NCBI GenBank assembly: GCA_949295065.1
Contig: CASFJQ010000023.1
Span: 1 to 41,836, forward strand
Source of the DNA: an uncultured Parabacteroides sp.
GTDB taxonomy: Bacteria > Bacteroidota > Bacteroidia > Bacteroidales > Tannerellaceae
Direction of reading: 5' to 3'
Length of the DNA: 41,836 bases
Below, in pieces: positions 38,268 to 41,836 of the stretch (position 1 is the stretch's first letter; the number at the start of each line of letters is the position of its first letter). A program made the position numbers and the translations under genes. The notes beneath the pieces are model-generated. The model was given only the letters and a program-made list of their open reading frames with translations, searched no databases and was not told the origin of the DNA.

Positions 38268-39734
38268 TTAATTGTTATTACTTTTATTCTTAAGATATTC
38301 TTTTGCCAATTTAGCGGTTGAAACCATTTCTGTTATACTTGACAAAGCATCTTTTTCTATATAATAAGACGGAGTTTCCGTAATTAATTTTTGCATTTCT
38401 TCTGATGAAATATGCTTTATGCATTCTGCAAAATTGTCCATATCTCTTTTTTGAAGATAGGCTATTGCCATATAAAGATTGATGAATTTTAAACCAGGAT
38501 CAGCCTTCTTTGCTTCTTTATAGTAATGCAAAGCTTGTTCAATATCATCCTCTTTATGCATTCTTTGCGCAAGACGGAAAAGAGTGTCTGCATTGTTGTT
38601 GCACGAAAGTTGTTCGAGATCATATCTCTCAAGATCAAGAATCTCCAACATCCGTTTTGCCGTAGCTATAGCTTTTTCAATTTCCTGCATTTCAAGGAAT
38701 GAAATTGCCTGTAAAGATAAAAGGTTGATGTTTTGCGGAAAAGAGTTCACGGCTTCATGTATTGTTGTCTGAGCCTCAAACTCTCTGCCTGTTTCCATAC
38801 AGCAGCGGATATAGTTCAGATATGTAGATACATCGCAGTCGTTTTCCTTGTTTATGATGGGGTTCATCAATAAATAGCTTTCTTCATATTTCCCCATTTT
38901 TATATAACATTCAGCCATCAAAGGTGCTATACGTTTTTTCAGGTCATCTATTTCTATGAGCTCTTTATATATTGATATGGCACTTTCGTAGTTGGTGTTC
39001 ATATAAAAACAGTATGCTTTCAGAATTTTTAGTTCATAGTCATTTTGTTCTGAACTGCATGTTGCCACGAAGTCGAAAGCCTCGATCGCTTTATTGTATT
39101 CTCCGATTATAGTATACAGTCTGCCCAATGTGAACCAATGTTCTGCCGAATATGGTGAAGCTTCAATCAATTCCTGACATATTTGTATTGCTTTCGGGAT
39201 ATCATTGCTTGTTTCCAGCAGAAAGCAAAGTTCGTTCTTTAAATATATATTTTTCGGGAAAAGAGTTATACCTTTTGAAATGACATCAGAGGCTTCATCA
39301 TTCATATACATTTCATTGAGGAACGTTGAAACAAATTCATATACAGTTTCAAGTTCTTCAAAATTTTCGTCTGTGAGTCTATTCAGTATTTTGTATGCTT
39401 GTTTTTTCTGATTGGTAGCAAATAAGCAATTTATTTGTATTGCATACAATTCCCCACTTTCTGTTTCTTTAAGTTGATTTATAAGCAAGAGGGCTTTTTC
39501 GAATTCTTCATCACACATCAGTACTTTGCTTTTTTTTATTAGCAATTGGGTACTTTCCGGGTGCATCTTTAATCCGGCTGCCAACAAACGGTCATACAAT
39601 TCAAAATCCTCTTCATCCTCAAGGATATCCAATATTTCCTCAATTTGGTCTGAATCAAGGTAAATTGATTGTCCGCGTTTTTCGGCTTCAATAAATTTGT
39701 CAAGCAGTTCGTCAAGCTCTTGTTTGTTCATCAT
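38268..39734 (-). CDS. Tetratricopeptide-repeat protein
   Basis: This 488-residue cytoplasmic protein consists of about ten to twelve degenerate TPR units, for example SAEHWFTLGRLYTIIGEYNKAIEAFDF near the middle and IEQALHYYKEAKKADPGLKFIN near the end. No signal peptide or membrane segment is visible. The N-terminus is acidic and helical (ELDELLDKFIEAEKRGQ). TPR solenoids mediate protein-protein contacts, and the partner is unknown. The frame is open to 39764, but that codon lies within the glnS terminator hairpin. The adjacent ATGs at 39734 or 39731 are therefore more likely. It precedes a lipid-carrier transporter gene by 36 bp, so a link to envelope assembly is possible. Confidence 0.85.
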   Translation of the reverse strand: MMNKQELDELLDKFIEAEKRGQSIYLDSDQIEEILDILEDEEDFELYDRLLAAGLKMHPESTQLLIKKSKVLMCDEEFEKALLLINQLKETESGELYAIQINCLFATNQKKQAYKILNRLTDENFEELETVYEFVSTFLNEMYMNDEASDVISKGITLFPKNIYLKNELCFLLETSNDIPKAIQICQELIEASPYSAEHWFTLGRLYTIIGEYNKAIEAFDFVATCSSEQNDYELKILKAYCFYMNTNYESAISIYKELIEIDDLKKRIAPLMAECYIKMGKYEESYLLMNPIINKENDCDVSTYLNYIRCCMETGREFEAQTTIHEAVNSFPQNINLLSLQAISFLEMQEIEKAIATAKRMLEILDLERYDLEQLSCNNNADTLFRLAQRMHKEDDIEQALHYYKEAKKADPGLKFINLYMAIAYLQKRDMDNFAECIKHISSEEMQKLITETPSYYIEKDALSSITEMVSTAKLAKEYLKNKSNNN

Positions 39735-39750
39735 TTTATGGGTTAAAAAT

Positions 39751-39795
39751 AAATTGACGGGCATCGGACATTTATTTCCAATAGCCCGTCAATTT
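39751..39795 (-). terminator. Terminator of glnS
   Basis: AAATTGACGGGC (39751-39762) and GCCCGTCAATTT (39784-39795) form a 12-bp perfect stem, followed on the minus strand by ATTTTTAA. It separates glnS from the TPR gene. Confidence 0.88.
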
Positions 39796-39815
39796 ATATA
39801 TGTTCAGAATTTCGA

Positions 39816-41558
39816 TTATTTGTTTTTAATCTTGTTCCAAGTATCTTTCAGTGAAACCGTACGGTTGAATATTAGCTTACCATCTTTACTATCCGGATCA
39901 AGGTTGAAGTATCCGATACGCTGGAACTGGAAATAATCCAAAGGTTTGCATGTTGACAGATATTTCTCAACATAACAGTTTTCCAGAACTTTCAGTGAAT
40001 CCGGGTTAATCATTTCCTGCATAGCTTCCAGTGGAGAGCAGTTCTTGGCTTCGCGTATAGCTGCCAATTCGTCACGCGGATTTTCCACTTTCCACAATCT
40101 GTCGTAAAGGCGAACTTCTGCTTTAATGCAGTGTGCGCAGCTTACCCAGTGTAGAGTCCCTTTCACTTTTCGGTTGCTGTCAGGCATTCCGCTCTTAGTG
40201 TTAGGATCATATTCGCAATATACTTCAACAATATTACCGTTTTCGTCTTTCTTGCATCCAGTACATTTTACTATATATGCATTTTTCAGACGCACTTCCT
40301 GGCCCGGAGTCATGCGGAAGAATTTTTTCGGAGCTTCTTCCATGAAGTCCTCGCGTTCCATCCACAATTCTCGGCTGAATTCGATTGTATGAGAACCAGC
40401 ACTTAAATCTTCCGGATTATTGATTGCTTCCATTTCTTCAACTTTGCCTTCCGGATAGTTTGTTACGATAAGTTTTACCGGATCCAGCACAGCGGAAACT
40501 CTTGTTGAACGTGCATTCAAGTCCTCGCGAACCGCACTTTCCAACAGAGCAAACTCATTCAATGCATCATATGTTGTGTATCCGATTTTGTCAACAAACT
40601 TACGGATAGATTCAGGAGAATATCCTCTGCGGCGGAAACCGCAAATTGTCGGCATACGAGGGTCGTCCCATCCGTTGACAAGTCCTTCTTTAACCAAAGT
40701 AAGTAAGTTTCGTTTACTCATCAGTGTATAGCTCAGGTTAAGTTTGTTGAACTCTGTCTGTCTTGGACGGTTATCGTCCAAATCTTTTCCTTCTTTCAGC
40801 CAGTCAATGAATAAATCATAAAGCGGGCGGTGAGGTACAAACTCAAGTGTACAAAGTGAATGAGTTACACCTTCAAAGTAGTCGCTCTGTCCGTGTGCAA
40901 AGTCATACATTGGGTAAACTTTCCATTTTGTACCTGTTCTGTGATGAGCAGTTTTCAGAATTCTGTAAATAATAGGGTCGCGGAAGTGCATGTTGCTGTT
41001 AGCCATGTCAATTTTAGCACGTAAAGTCATGCTTCCTTCTTCAAATTCACCCTCGTTCATTCTGCGGAACAAATCCAAGCTCTCTTCAATTGGGCGATTG
41101 CGATATGGGCTTTCAATACCAGGCTGAGTTGGAGTACCTTTTTGTTGTGCTATAACTTCTGATGACTGTTCGTCAACATATGCTTTGCCTTCTTTAATCA
41201 ATTTGATAGCAAAGTCATATAATTGCTGGAAATAGTCAGACGCATAATAAACATTATCCCAGTGGAATCCAAGCCATTTGATATCCTCTTCGATGGCTTC
41301 GATGTATTCTACGTCTTCTTTTACAGGATTTGTATCGTCGAAACGTAAGTTGCAGATACCTCCGTGTTTTTCAGCAATGCCAAAGTCCAGACAAATAGCC
41401 TTGGCATGACCAATATGCAGATAACCGTTCGGTTCAGGCGGGAATCGAGTTTGTACACGTCCGCCATTTTTACCTTCGGCCAAATCTTTTTCAACTGCAG
41501 CTTCAATAAAATTCAAGCTTTTTTTGCTTTCTTCTTCTGTTATATTGATTTCGCTCAT
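39816..41558 (-). CDS. glnS: Glutaminyl-tRNA synthetase
   Basis: This class I synthetase charges tRNA-Gln directly. The HIGH motif is in PEPNGYLHIGHAKA (41-54), the KMSKS-like loop is LMSKRN (279-284), and the gamma-proteobacteria-like C-terminal beta-barrels occupy about 345-560, with HWVSCAHCIKAEVRLYDRLW near their end. At 580 residues it is slightly longer than the E. coli enzyme because of a 25-residue N-terminal helix. Its presence means this bacterium need not rely on the Glu-tRNA-Gln amidotransferase. The -7 box TAACTTTG is at 41603-41596. Confidence 0.96.
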   Translation of the reverse strand: MSEINITEEESKKSLNFIEAAVEKDLAEGKNGGRVQTRFPPEPNGYLHIGHAKAICLDFGIAEKHGGICNLRFDDTNPVKEDVEYIEAIEEDIKWLGFHWDNVYYASDYFQQLYDFAIKLIKEGKAYVDEQSSEVIAQQKGTPTQPGIESPYRNRPIEESLDLFRRMNEGEFEEGSMTLRAKIDMANSNMHFRDPIIYRILKTAHHRTGTKWKVYPMYDFAHGQSDYFEGVTHSLCTLEFVPHRPLYDLFIDWLKEGKDLDDNRPRQTEFNKLNLSYTLMSKRNLLTLVKEGLVNGWDDPRMPTICGFRRRGYSPESIRKFVDKIGYTTYDALNEFALLESAVREDLNARSTRVSAVLDPVKLIVTNYPEGKVEEMEAINNPEDLSAGSHTIEFSRELWMEREDFMEEAPKKFFRMTPGQEVRLKNAYIVKCTGCKKDENGNIVEVYCEYDPNTKSGMPDSNRKVKGTLHWVSCAHCIKAEVRLYDRLWKVENPRDELAAIREAKNCSPLEAMQEMINPDSLKVLENCYVEKYLSTCKPLDYFQFQRIGYFNLDPDSKDGKLIFNRTVSLKDTWNKIKNK

Positions 41559-41595
41559 ATTATAAGAAGTTTTATTTGTCTTCGTTTTTAGATGG

Positions 41596-41603
41596 CAAAG
41601 TTA
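41596..41603 (-). promoter_or_regulatory. -7 promoter box of glnS
   Basis: Minus-strand TAACTTTG, an exact match, 37 bp before the ATG. The -33 element is not clear. Confidence 0.65.
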
Positions 41604-41679
41604 GTAATTTTTTTATTTTTAATACGAATAAGTTCCTAAAGGAGTTGGAAAAACATTTAATATTAATAACTGAAAAATT

Positions 41680-41732
41680 CTTTCGGATGTAACGTAAATT
41701 ATATCCGAAAGAAAATTGATTTTCTTCCGAAT
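41680..41732 (-). repeat. 53-bp dispersed element, copy B (upstream of glnS)
   Basis: The reverse complement aligns without gaps to 10661-10713 (about 38 of 53 identical). It overlaps the perfect inverted repeat TTCTTTCGGAT (41678-41688)/ATCCGAAAGAA (41703-41713), so it can fold into a hairpin. It lies 77 bp upstream of the glnS -7 box. Confidence 0.6.
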
Positions 41733-41738
41733 GTAATT

Positions 41739-41772
41739 GAGGGTGTATCAAAATTCAGGTACACCCTCTTTT
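41739..41772 (+). terminator. Terminator-like hairpin near the window end
   Basis: GAGGGTGTA (41739-41747) and TACACCCTC (41760-41768) form a perfect 9-bp stem followed by TTTTC on the plus strand. No plus-strand gene precedes it, so it may end an unannotated RNA or lie in the 3' region of a gene outside the window. Another pair, AAGCCC (41809-41814)/GGGCTT (41831-41836), touches the window edge and may be a second terminator. Confidence 0.55.
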
Positions 41773-41836
41773 CATATCCAACCGAAAAGCAAAGATAGAA
41801 AAGGGACAAAGCCCCGACTTTCACAAGCCAGGGCTT

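Overview
The window is AT-rich chromosomal core DNA from a member of the Bacteroidales (Bacteroides/Phocaeicola/Prevotella-like; genus not resolved by eye). The evidence is: many start sites preceded by the Bacteroidetes promoter signature (-33 TTG/TTTG and -7 TAnnTTTG, about 19-20 bp apart), an almost complete lack of Shine-Dalgarno sequences, a fused LpxC-FabZ protein, a GT3-type glycogen synthase, and Bacteroidales-restricted families (DUF4494, DUF5020, DUF2582). I see no prophage, insertion sequence, CRISPR array or integrated element. Most genes are housekeeping, so the interest lies in fusions, unnamed small proteins and structured intergenic DNA.

Layout, 0-11.4 kb. After the tail of an unidentified gene come hpt, adk, obgE and pgeF (purine salvage, nucleotide balance, ribosome GTPase, peptidoglycan editing), a B3/B4-domain protein, a small winged-helix protein, a coiled-coil protein overlapping zapA (cell division), and rny (RNase Y). 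A convergent minus-strand operon follows: an aminoglycoside-phosphotransferase-like kinase fused to a RapZ C-terminal domain, a sugar-1-phosphate nucleotidyltransferase and a polytopic membrane protein, each overlapping the next by ATGA. A divergent DUF2007 protein and a 61-residue membrane peptide follow.

11.5-28.9 kb. gdhA (ammonia assimilation), a GT3 glycogen synthase and GT35 glucan phosphorylase (glycogen turnover), the SRP RNA gene directly followed by tRNA-Thr(TGT), DUF4494 plus a YggS-type PLP protein, a dihydroorotate-dehydrogenase-like protein, a PepO-type M13 lipoprotein peptidase (minus), a second nucleotidyltransferase, a DUF5020 beta-barrel candidate (minus), two tiny membrane proteins and a 133-residue unknown (minus), menA (menaquinone), then miaA with a pRiA4b-ORF3-like protein upstream of it (minus).

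29-41.8 kb. This is all minus strand. The first run is purM, prfA, pyrF, lpxD, lpxC-fabZ, lpxA (purine and pyrimidine synthesis, release factor 1, first steps of lipid A), ending in a strong terminator. Then come a glucosaminidase with LysM repeats, a DUF368/PopT-type lipid-carrier transporter, a TPR protein and glnS. Cell-envelope functions recur: pgeF, the kinase/nucleotidyltransferase operon, lpx genes, glucosaminidase and DUF368.

The most unusual signals are: (1) the kinase-RapZ domain fusion in a tight operon with a nucleotidyltransferase; (2) a four-copy, 23-bp-period array of dyad-symmetric sites at 24.84-24.93 kb; (3) a 22-bp-period AT-box array at 17.7 kb with a related block at 37.07 kb; (4) a 53-bp element shared by the regions upstream of the DUF2007 gene and glnS, in the same orientation relative to each gene; (5) an SRP RNA-tRNA tandem under one promoter and one terminator; (6) a coiled-coil gene translationally overlapping zapA, a candidate ZapB counterpart.
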